In this document: positions 1 to 11,686 of the stretch, piece after piece
Layout: each line of letters starts with the position of its first letter
How positions within the stretch are numbered: position 1 is the stretch's first letter
Assembly: GCA_037127315.1 (NCBI GenBank)
Contig: JBBBDQ010000192.1
Span: 5,577,501-5,641,500 of the forward strand
Direction: 5' to 3'
Length of the DNA stretch: 64,000 bases
Origin: Ascarosepion bandense
Taxonomy: Eukaryota; Mollusca; Cephalopoda; Sepiida; Sepiidae
The notes under the pieces: model-generated
What the model saw: only the letters and a program-made list of their open reading frames with translations
Databases searched by the model: none
Told to the model about the DNA's origin: nothing
Translations under genes and position numbers: made by a program

Positions 1-60
1 AGTAGATAAACTTTTATTGAGATTCGAAACCCTATTCCTTATCCATGTCTTTCCATGACA

Positions 61-372
61 GCGCTTTACCAATGTCTATTGAACAGGTGAAGAGGCTCAT
101 CCCTTGTTTCCTGTTTAGGATGTGGTTTCCGGTTTCTCTTTTCCAATCTTTTCACTCTTTTCTTTATTTTTTTTTTCAATTGGAGTAGATAGACTAAACT
201 ATCGCCCAGTTCACACTCCACCCATGTCTATTGAACAGGTGAAGAGGCTCATCCCTTGTTTCCTGTTTAAGATGCGGTTTCTGGCTTTCTCTTTTCCAAT
301 CTTTTTACTCTTACGTAGCCCCCTGCGCAACAGTGGCGTTATCGCCTTGCTTTGGGTGAAATGATTAAAAAA
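61..372 (+). repeat. Interspersed repeat family R1, copy 1
   Basis: A repeat of about 200 bp that recurs at 32753-32951, 56470-56634 and, inverted, at 61913-61975. The most conserved part is the 3' end, which reads roughly GTGGCGTTATCGCCTTGCTT, then a GGGTGAAATGATT block and an A-run. An A-rich, sharply conserved 3' end suggests a retroposed SINE or a LINE 3' tail. In this copy the central block (tctattgaacaggtgaagag) occurs twice, at about 68-161 and 222-313, so there is an internal duplication. I see no coding capacity. Confidence 0.7.
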
Positions 373-539
373 AAAAAATATCACTTTTTGCTATGTATTG
401 TTATTCTTCAAATTAGTAGGCCACATTTTGTTTGTTTATAGTTTTTTACTCGAATATTATTCAACAAGGAAAGAAGGCTTGGAGAATTTGATTTGGACAG
501 GATATAACACATTACTCAATAAACCTCGGGCCTAACTAA

Positions 540-1690
540 TAAAACAACAACTTTTAGGCAAAATTCATCTTTATTCATCAACATAGTCTCCTTCTAGAGT
601 GATACACTGATTCCATTGCTTCTCTAACAATATGATGCCCTTTTTTTAGAGTGATTTGTCTTTAGCCTCAAAATACGCCTCAGTTTCTGATATCATTCTT
701 CATTGGAGCCTCTTTCCCTGGAGTATTTTTTGAGGTTTGCAAACAGCCAGTAGTCAAGTCACTGGAGGCCAGATCTGGAGAATAGGGTAGATGCAAAAGC
801 AATTCAATGTGCAATTCATGTAGTTTTGCCATCTTTGTGTTCGACTTGTGACACCATGTGTTGTCTTGGTGAAAGATCACTTTTTTCTTCTTCGTTTGTG
901 GCCGTTTTTTGCCAATTTCTTCCTTCCAATCATTAATGCTATATAATATTTGTTATTGATGGTTCTTTCTTTCTCAAGGTAATCAATGAACAAAATACTT
1001 TGCTCATCCGAAAATAGGGAGGTCAAAATCTTACCTGCTGATGTTTGCACCTTTGGTTGTTTTGGACAACTTTCACCTGCTGCTGTTCACTCAGCTGACT
1101 GCTGATTTGACTCCAGAGTGAAGTGGTGGATCCATATTTCATTTATTGTCACATATCTATGCAAAAACTCTTTCTTGTTGCTTTGAAACAGTTAAAAACA
1201 ATCCTCTGAATCATCAATGCGTTGTTGTTTTTGATCGACAAACGTGGCACCCACTTAGAACACAGCTTTCTCATTGACAAATGTTCATGCAAAATGGTCA
1301 ATACACTGCTTTCTGATATATTCAACTCCTCTGCTATCTCATGCAACTTTAATTTATGATCGGCCAAAACGAGTTCGTGAATTTTTTGGGTGTTTTCCCG
1401 GACAACAACCGATTTTGGCCGACCTGAGCGTTCAGAATCATTTGTGTCTGTACGGCCACGTTTAAAGTCAGCATAACACTTCTTAACCGTTATTTCCAAC
1501 GGAGCAGAGTCCGAATAACACTTATGAAGCCATTGCTTTGCTTGAACAGTATTTTTCCCATCAGAAAGCAATGCTTTATGAACACACGAAATTAAGATTT
1601 TTCCATTGTTTTAAAAATTTGCAGCAGTAGCTTCACTTAAATAACGGTAATTTGTATGTAAACTAATAATCCGATTGGACCCAAATTTTG
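540..1690 (-). mobile_element. mariner element (Tc1/mariner superfamily), degenerate
   Basis: The whole segment reads as one minus-strand mariner: a 5' leader (about 1607-1690), a transposase-length coding region (1606-571) and a short 3' leader. The terminal inverted repeats are too decayed for me to define, so the outer limits are approximate. The flanks are simple AT-rich DNA. Confidence 0.75.
571..1606 (-). pseudogene. mariner transposase pseudogene (DD34D type)
   Basis: From the ATG at 1606-1604 to the TAA at 573-571 the region is about 1036 bp, which fits the usual mariner transposase length of about 345 residues. The N-terminal helix-turn-helix part is clear (ERSGRPKSVV, LHEIAEELNISESSVLTIL, SKWVPRL). 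Catalytic positions can be read: the first Asp in FSDEQ (codon at 1006-1008), the second in HQDNT, the third in YSPDLASSD. The C-terminus ends with the typical LEGDYVDE. Breaks: a TAA stop five codons after the start, a frameshift just after it, another between about 1150 and 1140, and a stop near 640. Cut-and-paste transposase is the known family role. This copy cannot make a full protein. Confidence 0.82.
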
Positions 1691-1863
1691 TCAAGTGCCA
1701 TAAATTTTGAAGGTTATTACGTCATAAAAATCATGGATATTTTATTAGCGGTGCCATCTACATGCCAGGCCCGGGATTTAATGAGTGATGTGTTACTGAA
1801 GGTAAGCAGGAGAAAATGGCAAGTAGGCATTTTTACGACTTTGCGTAAATGGATAACAGAAGA

Positions 1864-2205
1864 GGGATGGCAAAAGAATGAAAAAAAAAAAAAAAATGAA
1901 ATGGATGGCAAAAGAATGAAAAAAAAAAAATGAAAGGGATGGCAAAAGAATGAAAAAAAAAAATGAAAGGGATGGCAAAAGAATGAAAAAAAAAAAATGA
2001 AAGGGATGGCAAAAGAATGAAAAAAAAAATGAAAGGGATGGCAAAAGAATGAAAAAAAAAAATGAAAGGGATGGCAAAAGAATGAAAAAAAAAAAATGAA
2101 ATGGATGGCAAAAGAATGAAAAAAAAAAAAAAAATGAAAGGGATGGCAAAAGAATGAAAAAAAAAAAAAAAATGAAAGGGATGGCAAAAGAATGAAAAAA
2201 CAAAA
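1864..2205. repeat. Minisatellite, about 32-36 bp unit, 10 copies
   Basis: Ten tandem copies of gggatggcaaaagaatg followed by an A-run of 9-15 and tgaaa or tgaaat. Units differ mainly in A-run length, with one G/T change (gggatgg or tggatgg). The minus-strand FHSFAIPF-type ORFs here are products of this repeat and not genes. Confidence 0.95.
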
Positions 2206-2501
2206 AGTTGTGGAAAGGTTTGCCGCCTGATCAACTATGTCCAGAAAGTTAAAGTACATTGCACAACAAAGAACAAGAAGCAGAAGTAATTGTGGGCATA
2301 GTCAGTTTTTTTGCTGTTCGAATTTATTGATGCTTTATCAATTATTAATAATTTTAATGATTTAAAAAGGGCAAAAGAAATAAGACGAAAAAACAAACGA
2401 GTTAAATTAATTTAAAAACTAATAAAAATGTTTCTCTAAGAAAATCGAACGCGATGAGATAATGTTTTATATTTTAACTGAACTCATCGTCTGTTGACGT
2501 T

Positions 2502-2533
<32 letters not shown>

Positions 2534-3271
2534 TAATCATTTCACATTTCGCTTTTCTCACATTCATTATCTTTTCTTAATTGCATTCTTAAGTGTGAGC
2601 AAAATAGTTGAAAAGATTTATTAATGCTTTTAAAACATTTGAATCAATATGCAAATCATCTATCTCAGAAAACAATTCATTGTGTGATTACTGGTTATGT
2701 AAGAAAACGCTTTGAAATATCTAATTTGCGACATTGTGTAGATATAGAATAAAAAAACAAAACAAAAAACAAACTTCAGACATTGTTATTGTCATGTATT
2801 CATGCGTTTAAATGGCAGGGAATGTGAGTTTCAAAACATTCAAAACTCGTGTGGGATCAATTCCCTTTCCCACATGTTGATTCGAATACTTTTTTTTAAA
2901 TTTCAGAATGCAAAAACGATGATCAATGCTTAAAAAATTACATTATAATTAATAATCAGAAAATAAAAGACAACCAATAGAAAGACTCATCAAAATACAG
3001 GCAAAATAGAAATAATAAAAAAAACATAGCAAAATTTTTTGGCATATGCGAAAAAATATCAACCATTTAGGATTGAAGCGGAAAGCCTTAAAAATTAAAT
3101 ATTCAAATAAGTGTTTTAACTTAAACCAACCAGTAAAAGATGAACCATATATATTTTTCCTTAAAAAAGTTTTCTAAAAAGAATAAACATTGGTGTTTTC
3201 AACAGTCAGAATGTTTATTGTTTATTATTGATTGATTATTAATTAATAAAATTTTGTAAAATTTTCTAGGT

Positions 3272-3274
<3 letters not shown>
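2206..3274. other. AT-rich stretch without a gene
   Basis: Contains a (TTTC)n microsatellite at about 2500-2534. Otherwise I see only AT-rich sequence with no reading frame or repeat I recognise. Confidence 0.6.

Positions 3275-3362
<88 letters not shown>
3275..3362. repeat. Compound microsatellite (AC)n(AG)n
   Basis: About 42 bp of AC repeat passes directly into about 45 bp of AG repeat. This is the origin of the SLSLSL/VCVCVC ORF on the minus strand. Confidence 0.98.
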
Positions 3363-3365
<3 letters not shown>

Positions 3366-3646
3366 CACACATGCCCGTCCACGCGCACGTATGTAAACAA
3401 TAAAATATTAAAATAAAAATGTTCACTTATATTATTTCTACTCCGAGTTTCTAAAAAATATAGGTTCTAATCTACTCTTCAATTTTATTTACAATTTGAA
3501 GTCTTCTGGAGAGTGAATGTATCTCAGATAAACACTCAGTATTGACAAGTGAATATCTGCTGTTATTAATTACAAAGGCCGCTTGTTTTAAAAACTTTAT
3601 ATTTTAAAAATACCTTAATTGAGCCTTTATTTTTTTTGTAAACAAT

Positions 3647-3647
<1 letters not shown>

Positions 3648-3718
<71 letters not shown>
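3648..3718. repeat. Compound microsatellite (AT)n(AG)n
   Basis: About 41 bp of TA repeat followed by about 30 bp of GA repeat. Confidence 0.98.
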
Positions 3719-3719
<1 letters not shown>

Positions 3720-4358
3720 ATTTCAGCACCTTCAATATATTCTTTTTTTTTTATCAGCAAAGTGTTTTTCTGAGACCAACATTATGTCAGATTGAGAAGA
3801 AAAAACTTACCCATGTTTCACGTATGTCTCAGCACAACACATATCCAAAAACGTCCTCTTTTTCGCTTTAACAAAAAAAAAAATCGGCCGTAGACCTTTT
3901 CTCGATTTCTCCTACCTGTAAAAATCTTCTTTTCACTACGAGTAACTCTCTACCGAGTCTGCCAAGAGAAGGTCGGCAGATCGACAAGGTGTAGGGTCGG
4001 GGGGTGGGGGTGGCTAGTAACAGCACCTTCCCGTATCACCACCTTTACTACCGCCCATTTCCTTGGCCGAGAACGCACACCAGGTGTTCATTTCTGTAGC
4101 TAATGCACTCTCAGCATAGTTTTTCTTTCTTTTTTTAAAACCTTTTTCTCCTCAAATCAATAACAAATTAATACGATCGCAGCTGTCTTGAGATAACTCA
4201 AGTTGTTTGTGTAGGCCATTGGAAATCTACTCCTTGTGGTTTTCTGTCAATTTACAGACACACGTTCTAAAATTGTAAGTTCAGTGCAGCAAAGCGCCAA
4301 ATAGAAAAGGTGTATTTATGTGCACATAAATATACCAACATACAATGCATATTACGTT

Positions 4359-4360
<2 letters not shown>
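3719..4360. other. Unassigned stretch
   Basis: No frame or repeat recognised. A locally GC-richer part (3950-4080) includes a G-run (ggggggtgggggtgg) near 3998-4012. Confidence 0.5.

Positions 4361-4432
<72 letters not shown>
4361..4432. repeat. (CA)n(TA)n microsatellite
   Basis: About 60 bp of CA repeat then about 12 bp of TA repeat, touching the left arm of the foldback that follows. Confidence 0.97.
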
Positions 4433-4433
<1 letters not shown>

Positions 4434-4967
4434 CAGATTAAATAAATTGCAAACATTATGTCTGCTTATTTTTAATAAAATCCGTTCATACTCATGGATA
4501 ATTTTCGCGTATTGTAATTGAAAGATATCAGTTAATAAAATCAGCTACGAATACTGTAGTAATGTTCTAAAATGTTTGTAAAAAGAACAGTTTTTTTCAT
4601 GATTTAACACGTGCATGACCATGACATTACAACATAAAAAAATTCCATTGTGGATAATTTTCACGTTCTAATGAACGCTAAGTAATTTGTCAACTGTTAT
4701 ATTTGAAGCAAGAAAAAATGTACAGTAATTTTTAGCAACACTGTTTTGCGGTTGTTTTTTGTTACCACAACTCACACTCTTGAAGATGATCTCAGAAGAA
4801 GATTGAAAGTACTTGGGAACATCGAGAAATGAATAATAAAATCATCTGTCAAAGTTACAGCTCATTTCTTACATCTTTCAATTATAATACGCGAAAGATT
4901 ACCCGTAAGTATGAACGGATTTTATTAAAAATAAGCAGACACAATGTTTGAAATTTATTTAATCTGA
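4433..4967 (+). mobile_element. Foldback element containing Penelope-like (PLE) 5' sequence
   Basis: Arms of about 94 bp (4433-4526 and 4873-4967) are inverted repeats of each other. The right arm reads on the plus strand as the N-terminal part of a PLE ORF (SFNYNTRKI, YERILLKISRHN, LTCLKENLLPKYT) with one stop. The coding sequence runs straight into (CA)n(TA)n at 4981-5057. A TTGAAGA-ATTGAAAG cassette at about 4783-4817 lies upstream, where a PLE hammerhead would be expected. The interior and right arm recur inverted at 36060-36500. PLE copies are known to carry inverted or tandem 5' segments; reading this palindrome that way is inference. Confidence 0.7.
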
Positions 4968-4980
4968 CATGTCTAAAAGA

Positions 4981-4997
4981 AAATTTGCTGCCTAAAT

Positions 4998-5057
<60 letters not shown>
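4981..5057. repeat. (CA)n(TA)n microsatellite
   Basis: Begins inside the last PLE codons (LPKYT) and continues as about 46 bp of TA repeat. Confidence 0.95.
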
Positions 5058-5060
<3 letters not shown>

Positions 5061-5278
5061 AGCAATACATCTGAATCTTGACAGAAACCTCTTTACAAAA
5101 ATACGCCAATGAATGCTGATCTACAAACTGATTTCTTTCAAAGAATACGTATTCTATTCATACAAATCTATTGTAAAAATCTTGTCGGCATTAAATAACC
5201 TACAAGGGGTTAATATGCCTTAAAACAAAACAAACCATTCAAACCAAACCTATCTCTTTTTATTAATTCAGACGTTAT

Positions 5279-5467
5279 TTTTAGTGGATACCCGAATTTG
5301 AAATTGATGCACTCCCTTTTTTAAACAGTTTGTACTACGTCTACTTACCCGTGCACTCGAGATAACCTAATAAAAAAATAATTTTTCTCGAGAGCGCAGG
5401 CCAGGAGACGTAATATACACTATACAAAAAGGGGGGCGTTTAATTCAAAGGAGTACCCAGTAAAAAT
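5279..5467. mobile_element. Short foldback element, terminal family B
   Basis: Two arms of about 80 bp form an inverted repeat around a tctcgag centre. The outer end reads TTTTAGTGGATACCCG and its partner is CTGGGTACTCC on the other strand. Related ends occur at 6484-6640, 14985-15110 and 16506-16757. It has no coding capacity and looks like a palindromic MITE. Confidence 0.65.
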
Positions 5468-6483
5468 ATGTTTGAATAATAAAAATGTTGGATTAAAAAC
5501 AAACCCATTAATTCTTTAGAAATACGAGAAGCTATTAAAAAGTTTTCAGCCCACCTTACAAGAAGTTCTACTTATAAATATTTCAATAGATTTGAGGTAC
5601 CATAATTTTTCAAATTCAATATCAAATTTATTTATTTTGTCATATTATTTAGCATATCTGTTTGCATTGCTGTATATATGAGAAAGCATTTTTTGCTTGT
5701 AGTTTGTAATTACAATTTTTGGCCAATTAGCTTTTCTATATTTGTTAGTATAAATAGAAAAGTCCCCAAAACTAGTGACCTCGTGGTTTTCCATGACTGT
5801 TTCAGGATGATGTCAAAGCCATTTTTATCACGTGGTGCATTGTAATAAAAACAAATCTTCCATTAAATGCACTTCTCAATTGTATTGTGTCGATCTTTGT
5901 ATCCCTTTCCTGTCAAGATTGAACAGTCAGACACCAAGTGGTCAATACTCTCAACATGTTGTTCATATAACCTTCTTATTTGGTTTGCGCCATTTTTCAT
6001 TATATTTACCTGGTAATTCAACATCAATAGACTTTTCTTTTATGCAACCATTTTAATGCCTCTTTGTTTCTTTTTATTTTTTTGGTTTGTTTGTTTTTGC
6101 TCTGCACCCTTCAGTCACGGATGAATTTTGTATTTATCTACATCAGCATCGACACTTCTGAGTGCCTATTGGCCGTTTAAGGGTTTGTTGTCCCCGCGTG
6201 TTTTTTTTTAATTGCTTAACCCTAGTGTTTTAGCATTCTTTTTGGTAATTTTAGCTGCATTTGCTGGAGGCAGATTTTTATTTATTTCCTTGAAAGTAAT
6301 GTTGAGTTTCTTATGGAGTTTATTGTTATCTTTATAATGGGATAAAAAAAAACATATTTGTTACGGTAGTTCAATTTATGTTGAATCCAGTCAGATGTGG
6401 CCCTTAAATATTATTTTTTTTCGGCCAATTGTGATAGTTTTATAAACTAAATCAAGTGAAATTAAACCTTTACCACAATTAAT
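5468..6483. other. Unassigned AT-rich stretch
   Basis: No supported gene. A 74-codon open frame at 5832-6056 has no motif I recognise and is probably chance. Confidence 0.5.
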
Positions 6484-6650
6484 TTTAGCGGATACCCGTA
6501 TCTAATTAGACGCTCCGTATTTTTATACAGTGTATATTTCGTCTACCGGCCTGCGTGTTCGAGAAAACTGGATAAAGACAATGTGCCCTTCGGCAGGATT
6601 TGAACCTGTGGTCGAGTACGAGTATATACAGACACATAATGTCGAAAGAA
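6484..6650. mobile_element. Terminal family B copy with tRNA-like segment
   Basis: Starts with TTTAGCGGATACCCG and continues with CGTCTACCGGCCTGCGTG and TTCGAGAAAACTGG, matching the arm of 5279-5467 and the copy at 16506. The adjoining cggcaggatttgaacctgtg is a B-box-like tRNA segment read on the minus strand (GGTTCAAATCC). Only one arm is present. Confidence 0.55.
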
Positions 6651-6742
6651 TACCGGAGTACTGTTGCCTGGGGAAAATAACTTTTAGTGTCAAAACACAG
6701 GATAAAATATGTACTTTAACTTATTTCTTCATATTCTAAATA

Positions 6743-6744
6743 AT

Positions 6745-6785
<41 letters not shown>

Positions 6786-6786
6786 A
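6743..6786. repeat. (GAAA)n microsatellite
   Basis: About eleven GAAA units. Confidence 0.97.
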
Positions 6787-7105
6787 GAAAATAAAATAAA
6801 AGATTATTTATATTACACATGAAAAAGTAGCTGCCACTAAAAAATATTCTTATGTCAAAAACAAATGATCTATTCTTTTTGACATTGTATGTGTGTCTGA
6901 AATAGTCTACACTTTGTTGCGGAGGTGGAAATGGCTAAACTGGAAGATAGAATCTTGTTGTTGTTGTGACTGTTGTGGTTAACGCCTTCTCCGTCTCGGC
7001 AAACGTAAATCCAAAAGAGGACATAAAAATTTTGGGGTAAATAAATGTATAATCTGTTTACATATATACAAAATTTGGTAACTTCTACCTGTTGCTGTTG
7101 CTAAG

Positions 7106-7870
<765 letters not shown>

Positions 7871-9189
7871 CTACGTTATAGAAAGCAACATTATTTATTT
7901 CAAAACTTAGCTATATGGTATTAATTTTTATTAATTTTAAAGATAAGAAGAGATTTCTCTAAAATGAGAGAATACAATTATTTTGTCGGGAAAAGTAACC
8001 GAAGTGATAAAACTGGTGAATACAATTATTTCTGTCGAGAAGAGTAACTGAATTAATTGAATTCGGGTAAAACGATTCTAGTCATAATATCGTCATCTTG
8101 TTTTGAAAAAATGTGACTCTAGACCAAAATTGGACTGTGAAAATTTCCTGTCCTGAGCTACTGGCCTGTTAAAAATGGACAAGCAAGTAATAACAGAGGG
8201 TGAGTTCACTCCCCCTCATTAGTGAATGGCCCAGAGACTCAGTCGAAATGGATAACTGATATTGTTTTCATTTCGAGCTGGTAAGAGTTATATAGTGAGG
8301 GAAAATTGAATCCCCCGTGACTACCCTTTACTACCCCAGTTTTGTGCTTGTTTAATTAAACCAGGGTGGAAGACGAAATTAACATCATTAGTCGGGGCCA
8401 GTGATTTGAATGAGGCGGTTGAGCTGAAACCGACCTGCTGCTAGGAACAGATTTCAGGCAGTGATTTGAATAAGATGGCCGGACTAAGATTGACGTGTTG
8501 CTAAAAGACAATTGAGTAAACCCTGACTCTTAGAACATTGTTACTGAATGTATTTTTGAAATAACAGCCAACTGTTGAGTGTCACCAGCTTTGACTTGCT
8601 TATTATTGTGCATATAATCGATATATAAATATATATATATATATATATAAGCTACACTGTGACGTTACACTGTTCTACTGATTATACTCCGTATCGCGGA
8701 TCGCGTAAATCCGGTTTTAGCAATATACTCGGTCCCTCACGTGTCAGAACTAATCTAACCAGGTGATAACGGGCAATCCTACTTTGGCTAATCGAAGATC
8801 AAAACAAACACAATTTAGGCGGACTGGTTAAAGGTAAGGAAGGATTGGTCAAACCACGCCTGGTGTACCGGGTTATAAACCTCTCTCATCCTACCGAGGA
8901 AGATGTAAATAAATACTAAATAAAAATTCGGAGACTTTAGAAGTATAGAGTTGAACTAGATCTTAAAAGAAACAGGAAAGCTAATTCTTAACAGAAGACA
9001 AGGGATGCATATCACAGTTCATAGACTTCATAACAAAAATTTAATAATATTGAAACAGAAATTAAAAACAGAACGAATTCACTCAAAGAAATATTATGTA
9101 AAATTGCGTCACTCTAGTTGATAAAATAAAAATATGAAATGAATTATCCATTACAAAAATATTCAGGTGGTCATCAGCAACATCATATC
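7871..9189. other. Non-coding stretch with local tandem duplications
   Basis: Two small direct duplications: about 42 bp at 7970-8055 (gaatacaattattt repeated) and about 62 bp at 8399-8520 (cagtgatttgaat repeated). The stretch 8130-8930 is less AT-rich than its surroundings and could be part of an old LTR, but I found no matching partner in the window. Confidence 0.45.
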
Positions 9190-9336
9190 AGTCAGTCAGT
9201 TAAGTGCCATACGTGGTACACGCTTGGGCGATCATGTCTCGAAAGAAACATGGCTGACTGAGCAGAGGATTTTTCCGCTGTAGGTTACCATTACTTTCTG
9301 CGGTAGACTGGTTGCCAACCAAGACTATAGAACTCA

Positions 9337-9811
9337 TGTTATATATCGCCGTACGACGACAAAACAACAAACACGCATATATAAAAATATAAGGTTATAT
9401 TTTTATTAATGACGACGAACCGTGTGGAGTAGAGAACAGGAGAGTGAGAGCGCACATAGAATGGGTTGACGGGAGTGTAGTCTTGACTGAGGTGTCTCTC
9501 TCTGCTTCCACTGGCCGTTCTCTGCTGGCGAATCCGTGTGTCGAGGTCTTTATATAGTCTTCTAGAACCGGGACTTTCCTTCCGGTTTTGCCTCGCCCAC
9601 GCAACGCCCACGTAATTCCCAGAGACACCTGTTCTGTTTGCCTCCGTAGTCATTTCCGCCGCTGTCGGAAATAAGGTCAAACGACATCCGCTCCGGCCTC
9701 GACAGGATGTATTTCACAAACACCCGCCCTGCCGCTCGCCGACCCCTCCACCGACGGGAAACACCATCGCTTGCATCACTTCCTCGGGTGGGGCCAGATT
9801 GTTATATTACA
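9337..9811 (-). mobile_element. Solo LTR of a Gypsy-like retrotransposon
   Basis: On the minus strand it begins TGTAATATAACAATCTGG and ends GATATATAACA, the TG...CA ends of an LTR. It is flanked by a 4-bp direct repeat CTCA (9333-9336 and 9812-9815), and the SINE it interrupts resumes on the far side. There is a TATA box and an AATAAA (near 9405). No internal retroelement sequence is present, so this is best read as the product of LTR-LTR recombination. Assignment to Gypsy is by general LTR form only. Confidence 0.82.
9548..9557 (-). promoter_or_regulatory. TATA box of the solo LTR
   Basis: CTATATAAAG on the minus strand, about 255 bp into the LTR, upstream of the GC-rich half that ends in an AATAAA signal. 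This order (U3 TATA, R, polyadenylation signal) is typical of an LTR. Confidence 0.6.
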
Positions 9812-10023
9812 CTCAGTCTGTCCGGTATTTAATCCATAGCTTGAGGGAGAAGAGACAGATTCGTACTTTTTCTAATGGTATTTGCGCGTAAGTGAATGCA
9901 ACGAATTCAACTGGAATTCAAATTCGGCTTTCTGATTTCTCGCTCCGAACCGATATCCGCTGCACCACAACGTACATCATATAGTTCTATCTATATATTC
10001 CTGTATATATAATTTTATATGTT

Positions 10024-10520
10024 AACAAAGGACGGAAAGTGTGACATGAAAATCCAAAGGCGCATTGGGATTGCGAAAGTTGCTTTCCAAAAGCTAAGCA
10101 AAATATTAAGGAACAGTAAAATTTCGTTAGAAACTAAGTAAAGAGTACTGAAGTGTTATGTAATATCAGTCTTCCTATTTGGAAGTGAATGCTGGACAAT
10201 CTCACAGATGAGAAAGAGACTTGAAGCAACATAAATGTAGTTCTACAGAAGGATGCTGAGTATACCATGGACTGAACGTGTGAGCAACAAAAAAAGATTT
10301 GGAAAATTTGATACCCACAGGACAGATTGAAGGCAAAGAGGACAGAGGAAAACAACGCATAACCTACTTAGTGAGCTTGAGTAATTGAATAGTAAACAGG
10401 GTTTAGGAGAGATAACAAAAAGACAAAATTTATTAAGAGATACAAAGTACAGGACATTGCGGAGAGCCATGATCGCCCAAATCCTGAAGGTTTACGGCAC
10501 ATAGAAGACGAAGAAGACTG
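10024..10520 (+). pseudogene. LINE 3' end, family L1x (endonuclease-RT type), degenerate
   Basis: Matches the C-terminal coding region and 3' end seen at 25088-25580: remnants of a SECWT motif, WFYRRMLSIPWTE, LENLIPTGQIEG and RAMIAQILK, with stops and an internal deletion near 10290. It ends GGCACATAG plus AAG-rich tail, as do the other copies. The family resembles mollusc endonuclease-reverse transcriptase LINEs; I cannot fix the clade. Confidence 0.72.
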
Positions 10521-10626
10521 GAATATGAAAAAAAAAAAAAAGTATGATGTTTAAAGTTTTATTATAACAGGTTTTAACATATCCCGTCTTACTTTGTTCG
10601 GATATTTTATATAAGTCATTTTATAA

Positions 10627-10632
10627 TGTGTG

Positions 10633-10672
<40 letters not shown>
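10627..10672. repeat. (TG)n microsatellite
   Basis: About 45 bp of TG repeat with one C interruption. Confidence 0.97.
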
Positions 10673-10673
<1 letters not shown>

Positions 10674-11045
10674 TGGCCGGTTAATCTCATTTTCTCGGAC
10701 GGCTAGCCAATCACTGTCGCAGATACCTGCTCAGGTACATTTGCGTGTACTCAACACCCACAGAGTCCACCTGTATTTTATACTGCAAATATATTCGAGA
10801 ACACGTAATCTGACCAATGCGCTTAAACCCTCGGTTACGAAGACTTGTAACATCGTGTTAGCACAACCACCGATGGCTTCCGAACAATTCCGTCTATCCA
10901 ATTTCACTTACAAGGCTTACAGACACCCGTGGTATGATTTCCCAAAAAGATTTCCAAGTTGCCGCACGCTGGTATCGCCTACCCCAGACTTATAAAATAA
11001 CAAGTCACGTTCCTGACAAATCAAAAATACCCAGGTTTCATGATC
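10673..11045. repeat. Interspersed repeat family C, copy 1
   Basis: Shares several blocks in order with 56790-57215: ctggcca/atggccgg, caacacccacagag, cacaaccaccgatggct, caatttcactt and cacgttcctgacaaatc. In the better copy the right end is tRNA-like when read on the minus strand, so a SINE is likely. Confidence 0.6.
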
Positions 11046-11056
11046 AGAAAACGAAC

Positions 11057-11061
<5 letters not shown>

Positions 11062-11134
<73 letters not shown>
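11062..11134. repeat. (CA)n(TA)n microsatellite
   Basis: About 49 bp CA then about 25 bp TA, bounding the palindrome to the right. Confidence 0.96.
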
Positions 11135-11154
11135 GTGGTACAAAATTTTAATAT

Positions 11155-11632
11155 GGCGGTAAAAACAATAATTTTATTACAATCGGTCATGCCAAATATT
11201 AAAAGAAAAAAAAAATGCCAATCGACTGGCATCGTTTCCACCCGTCAGAACTGTAACAGGGAAATATATTAGACTATATACATGAATGAAAGGGAGGGAA
11301 AAATTGCTAAAATTATTTCACCTAAAGATGCTAGAGACCCAGCAAAGCAAGCTCAATGAAACACTCTCTTTGTTTACAAAGACACTGTTTATCAGATCCA
11401 AACAAAGAGAGTGTTTGCTTTGGTGGGTCTCTAGCATCTTCAGGTGAAATAATTTTAGAAAAATAATTTTTTTCTACCCTCCCATTCATTCATGTGTTCC
11501 ATGATATATATACATAGTCTGATATAATATTTTCCCGTTACAGTTCAGACGAGTGGGGACGAAGCCGGTCGACTAACATTTTTGTTTTAATTTTTGGCAT
11601 GGACGATTGTAATAAAATTATTGTTTTTCCCG

Positions 11633-11633
<1 letters not shown>
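11155..11633. mobile_element. Long foldback element between two (TA)n tracts
   Basis: Arms of about 180-200 bp pair across a short apex near 11380. The left arm has gtaaaaacaataattttatt, cgactggcatcg and aaatgatgctagagac-type blocks; the right arm carries their reverse complements. The stem has small gaps. On both sides it is bounded by (TA)n (11110-11134 and 11637-11683). A cctgaagatgc / tctagagaccca block near the apex resembles the decayed hammerhead-like cassettes found in other foldbacks here, but lacks a clean GAAA. Confidence 0.75.

Positions 11634-11636
<3 letters not shown>

Positions 11637-11683
<47 letters not shown>
11637..11683. repeat. (TA)n microsatellite
   Basis: About 46 bp of TA repeat. 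Confidence 0.97.

Positions 11684-11686
<3 letters not shown>

Larger units (their letters stand above)
9190..9980 (-). mobile_element. tRNA-derived SINE (family A), split by a solo LTR
   Basis: Minus-strand copy of the SINE that recurs about ten times in this window. The tRNA-like head (TGCGTTGTGGTGCA, GGATATCGG, B-box-like GAGTTCGAATTCC) is at the right end, 9816-9980. The tail (CTATAGCCTTGGTTGGCAAC, CGGTAGACTGG on plus, TGATCGCCCAAGC) is at 9190-9336. The two halves are separated by the 475-bp insertion 9337-9811. Confidence 0.85.

Noticed and set aside
1717..2259. Long minus-strand ORFs rich in Phe (FFFHSFAIPF)
   Set aside because: They are translations of the 32-36 bp minisatellite in three frames.
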